Below are positions 1 to 8,476 of a stretch of DNA of 64,000 nucleotides, one piece after another. The translations under genes and the position numbers were made by a program. The stretch lies in contig DASUOH010000021.1 in assembly GCA_036276735.1 (NCBI GenBank), forward strand, positions 62,001 to 126,000. The letters run 5' to 3'. Position 1 is the stretch's first letter; each line of letters begins with the position of its first letter. The notes beneath the pieces were generated by a model. It made no database searches. It saw only the letters and a program-made list of their open reading frames with translations, and was not told the DNA's origin. This DNA is from VRUE01 sp036276735. GTDB lineage: Bacteria; Actinomycetota; Thermoleophilia; Solirubrobacterales; 70-9.

Positions 1-1
1 G

Positions 2-1237
2 ATGCCACGCCGCGCCAGCGACATCGTCGCCTCGATGCTTGCCGACGCCGCGCAGAGCGGCTGCCTGCCGCGCTGGTCCTACGCCAACGGCCAGAGCATG
101 ACGATGGTCGGCGACCCGGCCGACCCGATCGTCGCCTCGGCGGCCGCCTTCGGCGCCCGTGGCTTCGATGCCGGCGCCGCCCTGGCGGCGATGGTCAAGG
201 GGGCGAGCGAGGGCTGCCGCACGGCCGACGGCAGCTACGTCCAGCGCCAGGGCCTCGCAGAGTACGAGGCCTTCGGCTACGTGCCCTTCGACCTCGACGT
301 CAGGCGCCGCAACGCCAACTCGCTGTTCGGCGACCCCGAGGCGGTCTGGGCCTCGGCGGCGACGACCCTCGAGTACGCGGTCGCCGACTTCTCGATCGCC
401 CAGTTCGCGGCCCGGGCGCTGCGCGACCGCGCCACCTATCGCACCTTCATGGCGCGCTCGGCGAACTGGCGCAACCTGCTCAACCCGCGCAGCGAGCTGA
501 TCGAGCCGCGCTTCGCCGACGGCTCTTTCCCCGCCGGCTACGACAACCTGCGCGGCGCCGGCTTCGCCGAGGGCAACTCGGTCCAGTACACGTGGATGGT
601 CCCCCACGATCCGGCCGGCCTCTTCGCCGCGATCGGCGGCCGCGCCAGGACGGCGAGCCGGCTCGACCGCTTCCTGCGCAAGCTGAACGGAGGCGCCGGT
701 GCAACCCACGCCGACCACGCCCTGCTCGGCAACGAGCCCAACCTGAACGTCCCCTGGCTCTACGACTGGACCGGGCGACCCTTCAAGACGCAGGCGACGG
801 TGCGCCGGGCGCTGCGCGAGCTCTACAGCGCGACGCCGGCGGGCTATCCCGGCAACGACGACCTCGGCACCCTCTCCTCCTGGTACGTGCTCGGGGCGCT
901 CGGCCTCTACCCAGAGGTGCCCGGCGTCGGAGTGCTGGCGATCGGCAGCCCCCTCTTCCAGCGGGCAATCGTGCGACTGGCGGGCGGGCGCAAGCTGCGG
1001 ATCGTCGCCTCTGCAGGGCGCACGTCGTTGCGGCAGGCCCCATACATTCAGCGGATGCGTTTCAACGGCCATGCCTACGGCCGGCCCTGGACCAACTACT
1101 GCGCCCTGGCGCGGGGGGCAACCCTCACCTACCGCCTTGGGACGCGCCCGAACCGTGCCTGGGGCAATTCCGCCGCGGCCCTTCCGCCCTCTTTCGGCCC
1201 CGAGCGGCCGATGCCCGAGAACCGCTGTTCCCCCTGA
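2..1237 (+). CDS. GH92 alpha-1,2-mannosidase, C-terminal part (5' end outside window)
   Basis: This is the 3' portion of a glycoside hydrolase family 92 enzyme, a calcium-dependent exo-alpha-mannosidase that trims mannose from glycans. GH92 signatures are visible in order: EGNSVQYTWMVPHDPAG, then GNEPN and LYDWTGRPFKTQ, then PAGYPGNDDLGTLSSWYVLG, then GSPLF and a C-terminal beta-sandwich-like end. The frame is open at the left edge, so the ATG at 2 is probably internal: complete GH92 enzymes are about 700-800 residues and only 411 are here. The stop overlaps the ATG of the next gene (TGATG), so it is co-translated with a mannosyltransferase-like gene. The family call is firm; the substrate is inferred. 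Confidence 0.9.
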   Translation: MPRRASDIVASMLADAAQSGCLPRWSYANGQSMTMVGDPADPIVASAAAFGARGFDAGAALAAMVKGASEGCRTADGSYVQRQGLAEYEAFGYVPFDLDVRRRNANSLFGDPEAVWASAATTLEYAVADFSIAQFAARALRDRATYRTFMARSANWRNLLNPRSELIEPRFADGSFPAGYDNLRGAGFAEGNSVQYTWMVPHDPAGLFAAIGGRARTASRLDRFLRKLNGGAGATHADHALLGNEPNLNVPWLYDWTGRPFKTQATVRRALRELYSATPAGYPGNDDLGTLSSWYVLGALGLYPEVPGVGVLAIGSPLFQRAIVRLAGGRKLRIVASAGRTSLRQAPYIQRMRFNGHAYGRPWTNYCALARGATLTYRLGTRPNRAWGNSAAALPPSFGPERPMPENRCSP

Positions 1238-2718
1238 TGCCCGCACAGCTCCGTGACCAAGTCCTCTGGGCGCTCGCCGGCCTGACCGCGCTCGGGGTCG
1301 CCGTCCGCTTCGCCAGCCTCGGCGTGCAGAGCTACCACCACGACGAGATAATCACCGCGGCACGGGTGATCCCCGGCAGCTTCACCGAGATGCTCGGCCA
1401 GGTGAAGGGGAGCGAGTCCAACCCACCCCTCTACTACGTGCTGGCCTGGGGATGGGCGAAGGCGTTCGGCGCCGGCGAGGTGGGGCTGCGCTCGCTGACC
1501 GCGCTGTTCGGCGCGGCCACCGTCCCCATCGCGTTCCTGATTGGCCGCGAGCTGGCGAACGCCCGCGCCGGCCTGATCGCTGCCGCCCTCGTCGCCGTCA
1601 GCCCGATGCTGATCTGGTACTCGCAGGAGGCCCGCTCCTACGCCCTGCTCGTCTTCTTCGGCACCCTCGCCCTGCTCTTCTTCGCGCGGGCGCTTCGTAC
1701 CCGCGAAGGGCGGGACCTGGGGCTGTGGGCGCTCGCCTCCGCCCTTGCCCTCTGCAGCCACTACTTCGCCGTCTTCGCGGTGGCGATCGAGGCGATGTGG
1801 CTGCTGGTCGCGTTGCGCGGGAGATGGCGTCAGGTGCTCTTCGCGGTCGGCGCCGTCGTCGCGGTCGGGCTGGCCCTGCTGCCGCTGATCTCCGCCCAGA
1901 TCGACCCGACTCACCTCGGCTGGATCGACCACAGTCCGCTGTCGACGCGCCTCTTCGAGACCGGCGGCAGCTTTCTGATGGGAGAGACCGGCCACGTGAT
2001 CGCCCAGCCCCCTCGCGAGCGCTACGCGCTGATTCCGGCGCTGCTGATCGGTCTCGCTCTGCTGCTGGTTGCGTTTCGCGGCTCGATCCGTGAGAAGCAT
2101 GCGGCGGCGCTCGGGCTGACGCTTGGGTTGGGTGTGATGGTCGTCGCCGCCGGCATTGCCCTGGCCGGCCGCGACTATGTCGTCGAGCGCAATCTGCTGC
2201 CCGCCTTGATCCCGCTTTTCCTCGCCGCCTCAGCCGGCTTCGCGGCGAGCGGCGCTCGCCGCGTGGGGATTGTCCTAGCGACCATGCTCTGCGCGTACTG
2301 GCTCGCCTTCGACGTTCACGTCGCCCGCACCCTCAACCTGCAGCGCCCCGACTTCCGCGAGGTGACCGAACGGCTCGGACCGGCGGCGCGGCCACGGGCG
2401 ATCGTCACCTGGACGCTCGCCGCCGACGGAGTTCAGTTCTACCTCGGTCACGCGTCGCGGCGCAAGTACCGCGGCAAGGTTCCGATCCGCGAGATCGACG
2501 TGATCAGCAAGGCGGTCGTGGTGGGACGGCCGCCGAACCTGCCACCGGCCTTCCGCCCGGTCGAGCGGCTGAGGCTGGAGAGGCTTACCCTCACCCGCTA
2601 CATGGCGAGAGGCATCCATCGGGTTCCGGTCCTAGCACTGCGGGATGCCCGCACCGGGTTTGGCCGCAACGCGGTGATCACGGATGGCATGCCGGCGCTG
2701 GAAAGGGTGAGTCGATGA
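1237..2718 (+). CDS. GT39-like membrane glycosyltransferase (ArnT/PMT superfamily)
   Basis: A 493-residue polytopic membrane protein of the dolichol/polyprenyl-phosphate-mannose mannosyltransferase superfamily. The N-terminus has a hydrophobic helix followed by SYHHDE, the Asp/Glu-containing first periplasmic loop typical of GT39/ArnT enzymes. SNPPLYY, WYSQEARSYAL and about ten hydrophobic segments follow, then a soluble C-terminal domain. Such enzymes move a lipid-linked sugar to proteins or glycans on the outer face of the membrane. The ATG at 1237 overlaps the stop of the GH92 gene; the frame is open further upstream, but that part is antisense-like shadow sequence. The stop overlaps gtrA by 4 bases. 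Acceptor and donor are unknown. Confidence 0.85.
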   Translation: MPAQLRDQVLWALAGLTALGVAVRFASLGVQSYHHDEIITAARVIPGSFTEMLGQVKGSESNPPLYYVLAWGWAKAFGAGEVGLRSLTALFGAATVPIAFLIGRELANARAGLIAAALVAVSPMLIWYSQEARSYALLVFFGTLALLFFARALRTREGRDLGLWALASALALCSHYFAVFAVAIEAMWLLVALRGRWRQVLFAVGAVVAVGLALLPLISAQIDPTHLGWIDHSPLSTRLFETGGSFLMGETGHVIAQPPRERYALIPALLIGLALLLVAFRGSIREKHAAALGLTLGLGVMVVAAGIALAGRDYVVERNLLPALIPLFLAASAGFAASGARRVGIVLATMLCAYWLAFDVHVARTLNLQRPDFREVTERLGPAARPRAIVTWTLAADGVQFYLGHASRRKYRGKVPIREIDVISKAVVVGRPPNLPPAFRPVERLRLERLTLTRYMARGIHRVPVLALRDARTGFGRNAVITDGMPALERVSR

Positions 2719-3164
2719 GCCCCGCTCGTGCGCTCGCCAACCGGATCGGCCTCGCCACTCGCCGGTCGGCAAACTGGATACAGCTGCTCAGGTTCGGTGT
2801 CGTCGGCGGTTCGGGGTACCTGGTCAACCTGGCCGTGTTCGCCTTGTTTACCGGTCTCATCGGTATGCACTACGTGCTCGCCGCGGTCATCGCCTTCTGT
2901 GTGGCGGTGTCGAGCAACTTCTTCTGGAATCGCCGCTGGACCTTCCCTCCCGCCGACGGCCACGCGGGCTTTCAGGCGGTGCGCTTCTTCACCGTGAGCA
3001 TCGCCGCACTGCTGATCAATCTCGCCGTGCTCGAGGCGCTGGTGGTCGGTGCCTCGGCCGGCAAGCTGGCCGCCCAGGCGATCGCGGTCGCGCTGGCGAT
3101 GCCCTTCAACTTCGTCGGCAACAAGCTCTGGACGTTCGCCGACCCCGGTAGGGGGCAGCGTTGA
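2715..3164 (+). CDS. GtrA family membrane protein
   Basis: A 149-residue protein with four hydrophobic segments and GtrA hallmarks: LRFGVVGGSGYLVNL near the N-terminus, FFWNRRWTF in the middle, and NFVGNKLWTF near the end. GtrA proteins are thought to flip polyprenyl-phosphate sugars or otherwise support membrane glycosyltransferases. It begins in a 4-base ATGA overlap with the preceding GT39-like gene, which fits a flippase/transferase pair acting on the same lipid-linked sugar. No SD sequence is needed because of the coupling. The family call is secure; the sugar is unknown. Confidence 0.9.
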   Translation: MSPARALANRIGLATRRSANWIQLLRFGVVGGSGYLVNLAVFALFTGLIGMHYVLAAVIAFCVAVSSNFFWNRRWTFPPADGHAGFQAVRFFTVSIAALLINLAVLEALVVGASAGKLAAQAIAVALAMPFNFVGNKLWTFADPGRGQR

Positions 3165-3248
3165 CGGCCGGCTCGGTGCCTGCGTCGAAGCCGAATAGGC
3201 ATCCGCCCCCACCCCCATTCGGCCGCCGCAGCGACGAGTCGCTGAGCC

Positions 3249-4943
3249 TCAGCGAATTCGCCTGCGCAACGGTACCCGCCAGGAGTCGAACTCGCAGTTG
3301 CTCAGGCGGTCGCTGCCTCCGCCCTCGATGCAGCGATCGAAGCCGCCGCGCCCGTCGAGGGCGTCATTGCCACCGCGGCCAAGCAAGGTGTTGGAGCTGT
3401 CGTCGCCGATCAGGATGTCGTCGCCCGGTGAGCCCTCGATCTTCTCGACGCTGTTCTCGATCCGGCCTGCGTTGCAACTCCCGACATCTGGGTCGAGCAC
3501 AGCGCCGCCGATCGTCGCCTTGACGTTGGTGCCGCTGTTGCGCACCCGCGCGAAGGAAGCGCTGTCGTTGTCGCCGGGGCCGCCGTCGAAGGTGTCGCCG
3601 TCGCAGGGCTGCCCGCCGATCAACAGGTCCTCGCCGGGGCCGCCGACCATCCTCGCGGCGCCGCTGTCGCGACGGGGATGGAAGATGTTGACTCCGTAGA
3701 GGACATCGTCTCCGCCGCCCCCTTCGAGGCTGTCAGGCTCGTGATCGTCGCCGCCGTAGAGGGTGTCTGCGCCGAGGCCACCTCGCAGCGTGTCGGTGCC
3801 GGTGCCGCCGTCGATCGTGGCCGAGATCTCGGCGGGCACGCTGTCGCTGAGAGCGAAGGTGTCACTGCCGCCCTGCAGGGAGGCCTGGATCGAGCTGGCA
3901 CGACCGCGACAGAAGACCGAGTTGGCCGCCTGATCCCGCGCGCATGCGTTTGATTCCGGATCGCCGAGCACGACGTCGACCGAGCCGCCGCCCTGCAGCA
4001 GATAGCCGTCGCCGCTGAAGCTGACCGTCACGTCGTCAGAGCCCTCGCTGCCCGAGACGACGAGACTGGTGGCGCCGGTGATGCTGGCGATCATCGCGAC
4101 CGCCGTGCCATCGTCGCCCCCCTTCGCTCCGCAGGCGGTCTCGGCGGCGAAGGCACCCGAGCAGGCGTCGGCGCCGATGCCGCCGAACGCCTCATCGCCG
4201 CCGCCGACAGCGAAGAGATGGTCGTTCCCCGGGCCTCCGTCGAGCCGGTTGGGAGCCGCCGAGCCGGTCAGGGTGTCGTTGCCCGGGCCGCCGAGCACGT
4301 CCTCGATCCCGTCCACACGCTCCTGCTCTGCGCCCGAGACGGTGCCGCTGCCGAGATCGATCGAGACCGGGCCGCCCACCCCCTTGTAGGAGGCGATGTC
4401 GTGGGCGCCGGGGCCACCGTCGACGCGGTCGTTGCCGACGCCGCCGTAGACGATGTCGAAATCGCCGGGGCCGCCGGAGACGTTGCCGTCGCCAGGTCCC
4501 TCGTCGACGTCATCGCCGTCGCCTCCGCCGCCGTCGATCTCGTCGTTGCCGGTCTCGCCGAGGATTCGATCGGTGCCGGCGCCGCCGTCGAGGTCATCGG
4601 AGCCGCGCTCGCCGTAGATCGTGTCGTTGCCCTCCTCGCCGAAGATCGTGTCGTTGCCCCGATCGCCGTAGATGCGATCGTTGCCGGCGCCGCCGCAGAT
4701 CGTGTCGTTGCCTCCCATGCCGTAGATGGCGTTGTCGCCCGAGCCGGCGACGATCACGTCGTGGGCCTTGGTGCCGACGATCCGAGGGGCGTTGGAGACG
4801 ATCGTCGCCCGCTTACCGCCGCAGCTCGGTTTGGCCTGAGCCGTGGAAGCCCAGGCGAGAATCAGGCAGGCGGCTAGAAGAGAAACGCCACCGAACCGCT
4901 GCCAAGCATGAGATCGCGTGCGTTTGGGCATGGCTAATACCAT
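3249..4943 (-). CDS. Exported RTX (calcium-binding nonapeptide repeat) protein
   Basis: A 564-residue secreted protein. Residues 1-37 look like a Sec signal ending in ASTAQA-K. Residues about 55-170 hold tandem GGxGxDxx nonapeptides (GGNDTICGG, GNDRIYGD, GNDTIFGE and so on), and three further blocks occur near residues 215-260, 375-450 and 505-545. These repeats fold into calcium-binding parallel beta-rolls. ATG at 4943 has GGAG three bases upstream; an in-frame ATG at 4931 gives a tidier signal peptide but has no SD. No protease or lipase domain and no type I secretion partner is visible. Function is unknown beyond calcium binding. Confidence 0.85.
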   Translation of the reverse strand: MVLAMPKRTRSHAWQRFGGVSLLAACLILAWASTAQAKPSCGGKRATIVSNAPRIVGTKAHDVIVAGSGDNAIYGMGGNDTICGGAGNDRIYGDRGNDTIFGEEGNDTIYGERGSDDLDGGAGTDRILGETGNDEIDGGGGDGDDVDEGPGDGNVSGGPGDFDIVYGGVGNDRVDGGPGAHDIASYKGVGGPVSIDLGSGTVSGAEQERVDGIEDVLGGPGNDTLTGSAAPNRLDGGPGNDHLFAVGGGDEAFGGIGADACSGAFAAETACGAKGGDDGTAVAMIASITGATSLVVSGSEGSDDVTVSFSGDGYLLQGGGSVDVVLGDPESNACARDQAANSVFCRGRASSIQASLQGGSDTFALSDSVPAEISATIDGGTGTDTLRGGLGADTLYGGDDHEPDSLEGGGGDDVLYGVNIFHPRRDSGAARMVGGPGEDLLIGGQPCDGDTFDGGPGDNDSASFARVRNSGTNVKATIGGAVLDPDVGSCNAGRIENSVEKIEGSPGDDILIGDDSSNTLLGRGGNDALDGRGGFDRCIEGGGSDRLSNCEFDSWRVPLRRRIR

Positions 4944-5001
4944 CGGCTCCAGCTCGCAGAATCTGAGCCTCCCGGCGATGAGCCCACGAACGTTCGACCC
5001 C

Positions 5002-5178
5002 CTACCGCCCCTTGTCGTCCGATTCGCGCAGGTAGGGCTCCGGGTACACGTCGATCACAACGTTCCCCCCCGGCGCGATCGCGGCTCCCGCCGCAGCGGC
5101 GCACAAGCCCATCGCAGCGGCGATCGCAGCCAGGGCGAGCAAAGGCCGCACGCCGATCATCCTCACAACGAACCCCAC
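5002..5178 (-). CDS. Small exported peptide under riboswitch control
   Basis: A 58-codon gene starting at GTG 5178, preceded by GAGAGG at a 7-base spacing. The protein has an Arg-containing N-terminus, a hydrophobic alanine-rich core (residues about 9-33) and a short polar tail including VVIDVYPEPYLRESDDKGR. An alternative ATG at 5160 would give 52 residues. It looks like a signal peptide with a very short mature chain, or a single-span membrane peptide. It lies directly downstream of a c-di-AMP-type riboswitch on the same strand, which strongly supports it as a real gene. I do not recognise the family. Confidence 0.7.
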   Translation of the reverse strand: MGFVVRMIGVRPLLALAAIAAAMGLCAAAAGAAIAPGGNVVIDVYPEPYLRESDDKGR

Positions 5179-5198
5179 GATTCGACCTCTCTTTCTCA

Positions 5199-5345
5199 GG
5201 CCTACGGGGTTAGCTGTCGGGCTCGCGCTGAAAGAGTCGCGCTACGGGCAATGACTTCGCCCGATTCGCCCCTGAGGCAGGTGCCTCGGGTGGTTCCCCC
5301 GCTCCCGTCCGGCGAACCGGCCGAGACTCGGCATTGTCGGCGCAG
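5199..5345 (-). ncRNA. c-di-AMP riboswitch (ydaO/yuaA type)
   Basis: Read on the minus strand, the leader of the 5178-5002 gene contains the conserved blocks of the ydaO/yuaA aptamer in the right order: GGGGGAACC (5300-5292), GGGGCGAATC (5272-5263), then CCGACAGCTAAC (5220-5209) running into CCCCGTAGGC (5209-5200). The last block is the highly conserved 3' end of the motif. The SD and GTG start follow within 22 bases, so ligand binding could control either termination or translation. In actinobacteria this class commonly precedes cell-wall hydrolases; here it precedes a 58-residue peptide. The 5' boundary is approximate. Confidence 0.85.
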
Positions 5346-5472
5346 AATACAGCCGCGTCGCCCGGCAGAGAGCCAGAGGCTGATCCGCCTGCGGCTCGTC
5401 GTCCTTGTAGACGGCGAGTTGGACGCGGCAGCGGCGGGCATCGGATAGGAGCAGGGTAGGCTGCGAGCGAGC

Positions 5473-6666
5473 TTGAACCGAGGAGGCGGAGCCAAGGGGT
5501 CGGTTCTGGACCCGGTTGCGGAGTTCCTGCGCGCCGAGGCTGTCGGCGGGTTCGCGCTCCTGCTGGGCGCCTTCGTCGCCCTGGTCTGGGTCAACCTGAT
5601 CGATGCGGGCAGCTACGAGTCGTTGTGGAGCACGGAGATGCGCATCGGGATCGGCGATGCCGCAATCACGGAGACGCTGGGCCACTGGGTCAACGACGGC
5701 CTGATGACCCTGTTCTTCTTCCTGATCTCACTGGAGATCAAGCGCGAGATCGTGACCGGCGATCTGCGCCATCCGAAGGCGGCCTCGCTGCCGATCCTCG
5801 CCGCGCTCGGCGGCGTCCTGTTGCCGGTGGCGATCTTCCTGCTCCTCGTCGGGGGCGAAGACGGGGCAGGAGGATGGGGGATCCCAATGGCGACCGACGC
5901 CGCGTTCGCGATTGGCGTGCTCGCCATCCTCGGGGACCGGGTCGGCGTGGGCGTGAAGCTCTTCCTCGTCACGGTCGCCGTGGTCGACGACGTCGCGGCG
6001 ATCTGCGTGATCGCCATCGCCTATACCAGCGATCTATCGCTTGGCTGGCTGACGATCGCGCTCGCCGGCCTTCTGGGCGTGGTGGCGATGCGGGCGCTCG
6101 GTGTGCGGAGGGTCCTCGCCTACGTGCCGATCGGCGCAGTCGTCTGGGTGGCGATGCTCGAATCGGGCGTCCACGCAACGCTTGCCGGCGTCGCCCTGGC
6201 GCTCCTCACCCCGGCCCGCCCCCTCGACGGGCGCGCGGTCCTGGAGGAGCTGGAGGTGCAGTTGCACCCGTTCACGAGCCTGCTCATCCTTCCTCTCTTC
6301 GCGCTCGCCAACGCCGGAGTCGAGCTCGGCGGCTCGGCGCTCTCCGACGGCGAGGGGCGGCGGGTCGCGTTGGGAGTCGCGGCGGCCCTCGTCCTCGGCA
6401 AGTTCTTCGGCATCGCGGGCGCGACCCTCGCTGCCCTGAAGCTGCGAGTTGGAACCCTGCCGGCCGGCGTCGACCGACGTGGCCTTCTCGGTGCCGCGGC
6501 GCTCGGCGGGATCGGCTTCACCGTGTCCCTGTTCATCGCGCCCCTTGCCTATCCCGACGACGTTCTCGTCGAGGGAGCCAAGCTCGGGATCTTCGCCGGC
6601 TCGGTGATCGCCGCGCTGGCCGGGATCGCGATCCTCGCGCCGGGCGGCCGTCATCATTCCCGCTAG
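5473..6666 (+). CDS. nhaA: Na+/H+ antiporter NhaA
   Basis: A 397-residue NhaA-family antiporter with about twelve membrane segments. Key features are ATDAAFAIGVLAILGDR, containing the equivalent of the TM4 Asp, and VAVVDDVAAICVIAIAYT, containing the adjacent Asp-Asp pair equivalent to D163/D164 of the E. coli protein. LGGIGFTVSLFIAPLAY lies near the end. It exchanges sodium for protons at the inner membrane for pH and salt homeostasis. The likely start is TTG 5473; a GAGGAGG run just inside the frame leaves some doubt. It is divergent from the riboswitch gene and convergent with the next gene. The length matches the family (E. coli 388). Confidence 0.93.
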   Translation: MNRGGGAKGSVLDPVAEFLRAEAVGGFALLLGAFVALVWVNLIDAGSYESLWSTEMRIGIGDAAITETLGHWVNDGLMTLFFFLISLEIKREIVTGDLRHPKAASLPILAALGGVLLPVAIFLLLVGGEDGAGGWGIPMATDAAFAIGVLAILGDRVGVGVKLFLVTVAVVDDVAAICVIAIAYTSDLSLGWLTIALAGLLGVVAMRALGVRRVLAYVPIGAVVWVAMLESGVHATLAGVALALLTPARPLDGRAVLEELEVQLHPFTSLLILPLFALANAGVELGGSALSDGEGRRVALGVAAALVLGKFFGIAGATLAALKLRVGTLPAGVDRRGLLGAAALGGIGFTVSLFIAPLAYPDDVLVEGAKLGIFAGSVIAALAGIAILAPGGRHHSR

Positions 6667-6675
6667 TTCGCTCGC

Positions 6676-7455
6676 TCAGCCCCTGATCCGGCAGCCTCGC
6701 ACCACCGTCCCCACGAGCCGCGGTCCCCCGGTGAAGGCGACCGAGCCCTTGGCGAAGAAGCGCCCGTCCGCGCAGCGGGCCAGGAGGTAGCTCTGCCGCT
6801 TGCCGCGGTGGCGGAACGTCCGCTGAATCTTCATCGCGAAGCGGGTCACCGAGCCGCTGCCACCCGCAATCACCGGAATGCGAGCGATCGCCCGCGTCCC
6901 GAAGCGCCCCTTGCGGATCCTCTTGATCTTCACGCGGGTGACGATCGCGGTCGGCACCGGGACGTTCACGTAGGCGTGGATATACATGGTCGTGACGCCG
7001 CGCTTGACTCCGCCGTTGAACAGGACGAGCGGCCCGGTCGAGTGGAAGGCGGCCGATTCGGGGAAGGCGACTCGCACCGTCGTCTTGCCGCTGCCGACGA
7101 TCGCCTTGCGGCAGGCCGCCTTCGCGGCGCCGGTCGGACGGGCCTCCAGCTCACCGGCCCTGCAGGTCGCCAGCCCCTTGGCGTTCACGGTCCCGTATCG
7201 GTCGAAGTCGGCGATGACCAGCCGCGCGGCCGGCGGATGCGCTGCGTCGGTGGTCGAGATGTTGCCGGAGATGTGGAGGGCGATCGGCGCCATCTGGTTC
7301 TTCGGCAGTCGCTTCGGCGCGACCCCGCCGTTGATCTTGAGGACGAGCGTGCCGGCGCGGACGACCGTCGGCTTCGCCGCGGTGGCGATGCCAGCTGACG
7401 CCACCGCGACGAGGGCGACCACCACGGCAAGTGCGAGTGCGATCTTCCTGTGCAC
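6676..7455 (-). CDS. Exported protein of unknown function
   Basis: A 259-residue protein starting at GTG 7455 with a clear signal peptide (residues 1-26, ending GIATA-AK). The mature part reads PKNQMAPIALHISGNIST, then a conserved-looking core with Cys pairs, VLFNGGVK, IHAYVNVPVPTAIV and IPVIAGGSGSVTRF. From memory such proteins are frequent in Thermoleophilia genomes, often in many copies, without an assigned function. The frame continues far upstream of 7455 but that part is compositionally like out-of-frame sequence and crosses a palindromic operator at 7497-7512. The SD is weak. Beta-rich; no catalytic motif recognised. Confidence 0.75.
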   Translation of the reverse strand: MHRKIALALAVVVALVAVASAGIATAAKPTVVRAGTLVLKINGGVAPKRLPKNQMAPIALHISGNISTTDAAHPPAARLVIADFDRYGTVNAKGLATCRAGELEARPTGAAKAACRKAIVGSGKTTVRVAFPESAAFHSTGPLVLFNGGVKRGVTTMYIHAYVNVPVPTAIVTRVKIKRIRKGRFGTRAIARIPVIAGGSGSVTRFAMKIQRTFRHRGKRQSYLLARCADGRFFAKGSVAFTGGPRLVGTVVRGCRIRG

Positions 7456-7496
7456 GGCTTTACAGCTACCCGCAGCCAATAGCTCCGTGGCGGCGT

Positions 7497-7512
7497 TGTC
7501 ACCCAGCTGACA
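7497..7512. promoter_or_regulatory. Crp/Fnr-like palindromic operator, copy 1
   Basis: TGTCACCCAGCTGACA is a perfect TGTCA-N6-TGACA inverted repeat, the 5-6-5 geometry of Crp/Fnr family sites. It lies 41 bases upstream of the GTG start of the exported protein at 7455-6676, and just downstream of the stop side of no other gene in that direction. Four similar elements occur upstream of other exported proteins in this window. Confidence 0.65.
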
Positions 7513-7522
7513 CCGCCGCGAA

Positions 7523-8380
7523 TCACTTAGAGGCGACGACGCCCGAGCGGCAATTGGCGGCCTTGCGGACGAGCAGCCGGTCGATGAAGACCGCCGAGTC
7601 GTACTGGCGGTCGCCCTGGTCGAAGAGCGAGATGTAGAGCAGGCGGCTGCCGGGGCTGACGCGCGTCGAGGCGCGCAGCTTGCCGGTCGCCGCGTCGTAG
7701 GTCGTCCCCTTGGCGGCGGCGCGCGAGACCCTCGCCACGCCGGTGCCGTTGACGCTGACCAGCTTGCCATCGCGCGTCGTCGCGAAGTTATGGGGCGCCG
7801 TGATCGTCGGGTCCTTCGTGCCCGCGGCGTTCCAGCGTGGCGAGCGGCCGACTTCGGCGATCAGCGCGTCGTTGAAGATCGAATTTACCCACTCCGGATA
7901 CTCATCGGAGAGGAACTTGAAGCGGAAGGAGAGGCAGTTGGCCCCCTTCGGCACCTTGACGCGGATTCGCCAGACGATCACGTCGCGGGCGCCCCGGGTC
8001 TTGACGCCTCCATTGCGGCAGCCGAGGCTTCCCGACCTGTTCGGATTGTCGGCGAGCAGCGCGCACCCGGTGGAGAGCACGGCGAAGGAGCCGCCCCTGC
8101 GGGGGAACCCGCGCAGCGGCTGGGTGCCGATCGCGACCGGCTGACCGCCCGGAGGAACCGTCACGAACTTCGAGCGCACGAGCTTGGCGGGAGTGCCTTC
8201 GACGATCGAGCGGGCGAGGTGGGTGGCCCCGGCGTCGGAGCGGCTGACGGGGGAGATGGGTTTCTTCGCGCCGCCCCCATGAGAGGCGACGGCGACGGCC
8301 GCGACCAAGATCGCCGCCAGGCCACCGCACGCCGCGATCGTCAGGCTCGACTGCATCCTCCTACCCGCTCTGCCGCTCAT
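7523..8380 (-). CDS. Exported choice-of-anchor-L-like protein
   Basis: A 285-residue secreted protein starting at ATG 8380 behind AAGGAG at a 6-base spacing. The N-terminus has twin arginines followed by a hydrophobic segment (residues about 11-33). The core contains FRFKFLSDEYPEWVNSIFND and later QYDSAVFIDRLLV, which match the choice-of-anchor L domain pattern (SDEYPEFV...FND and YDSAVFLD) seen in secreted surface proteins. No sorting motif or C-terminal anchor is visible, so it may be released. A palindromic Crp/Fnr-like site lies 72 bases upstream. The domain call comes from motif recall and is moderately confident. Confidence 0.7.
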   Translation of the reverse strand: MSGRAGRRMQSSLTIAACGGLAAILVAAVAVASHGGGAKKPISPVSRSDAGATHLARSIVEGTPAKLVRSKFVTVPPGGQPVAIGTQPLRGFPRRGGSFAVLSTGCALLADNPNRSGSLGCRNGGVKTRGARDVIVWRIRVKVPKGANCLSFRFKFLSDEYPEWVNSIFNDALIAEVGRSPRWNAAGTKDPTITAPHNFATTRDGKLVSVNGTGVARVSRAAAKGTTYDAATGKLRASTRVSPGSRLLYISLFDQGDRQYDSAVFIDRLLVRKAANCRSGVVASK

Positions 8381-8451
8381 GGCCGGCTCCTTCCGATCCT
8401 CGTTTGCGATGCTCGCCGATTACCCATGCCGCGCCGCGAAGCCCGCCTGGA

Positions 8452-8467
8452 TGTCAGCGGGCTGACA
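8452..8467. promoter_or_regulatory. Crp/Fnr-like palindromic operator, copy 2
   Basis: TGTCAGCGGGCTGACA is a perfect TGTCA-N6-TGACA inverted repeat. It sits between the exported protein gene (start 8380, minus) and the 3' end of the Crp/Fnr regulator gene (8477), so it most likely acts on the exported protein. A TAATCG element 29 bases further toward the gene could be a -10 region, but that is weak. Confidence 0.65.
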
Positions 8468-8476
8468 ACGCGGCGA

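Noticed and set aside
592..1236. Extension of the GT39-like frame upstream to 592
   Set aside because: This part overlaps GH92 coding in another frame and is Arg/Pro/Ala-rich; the family N-terminus begins at the ATG at 1237.
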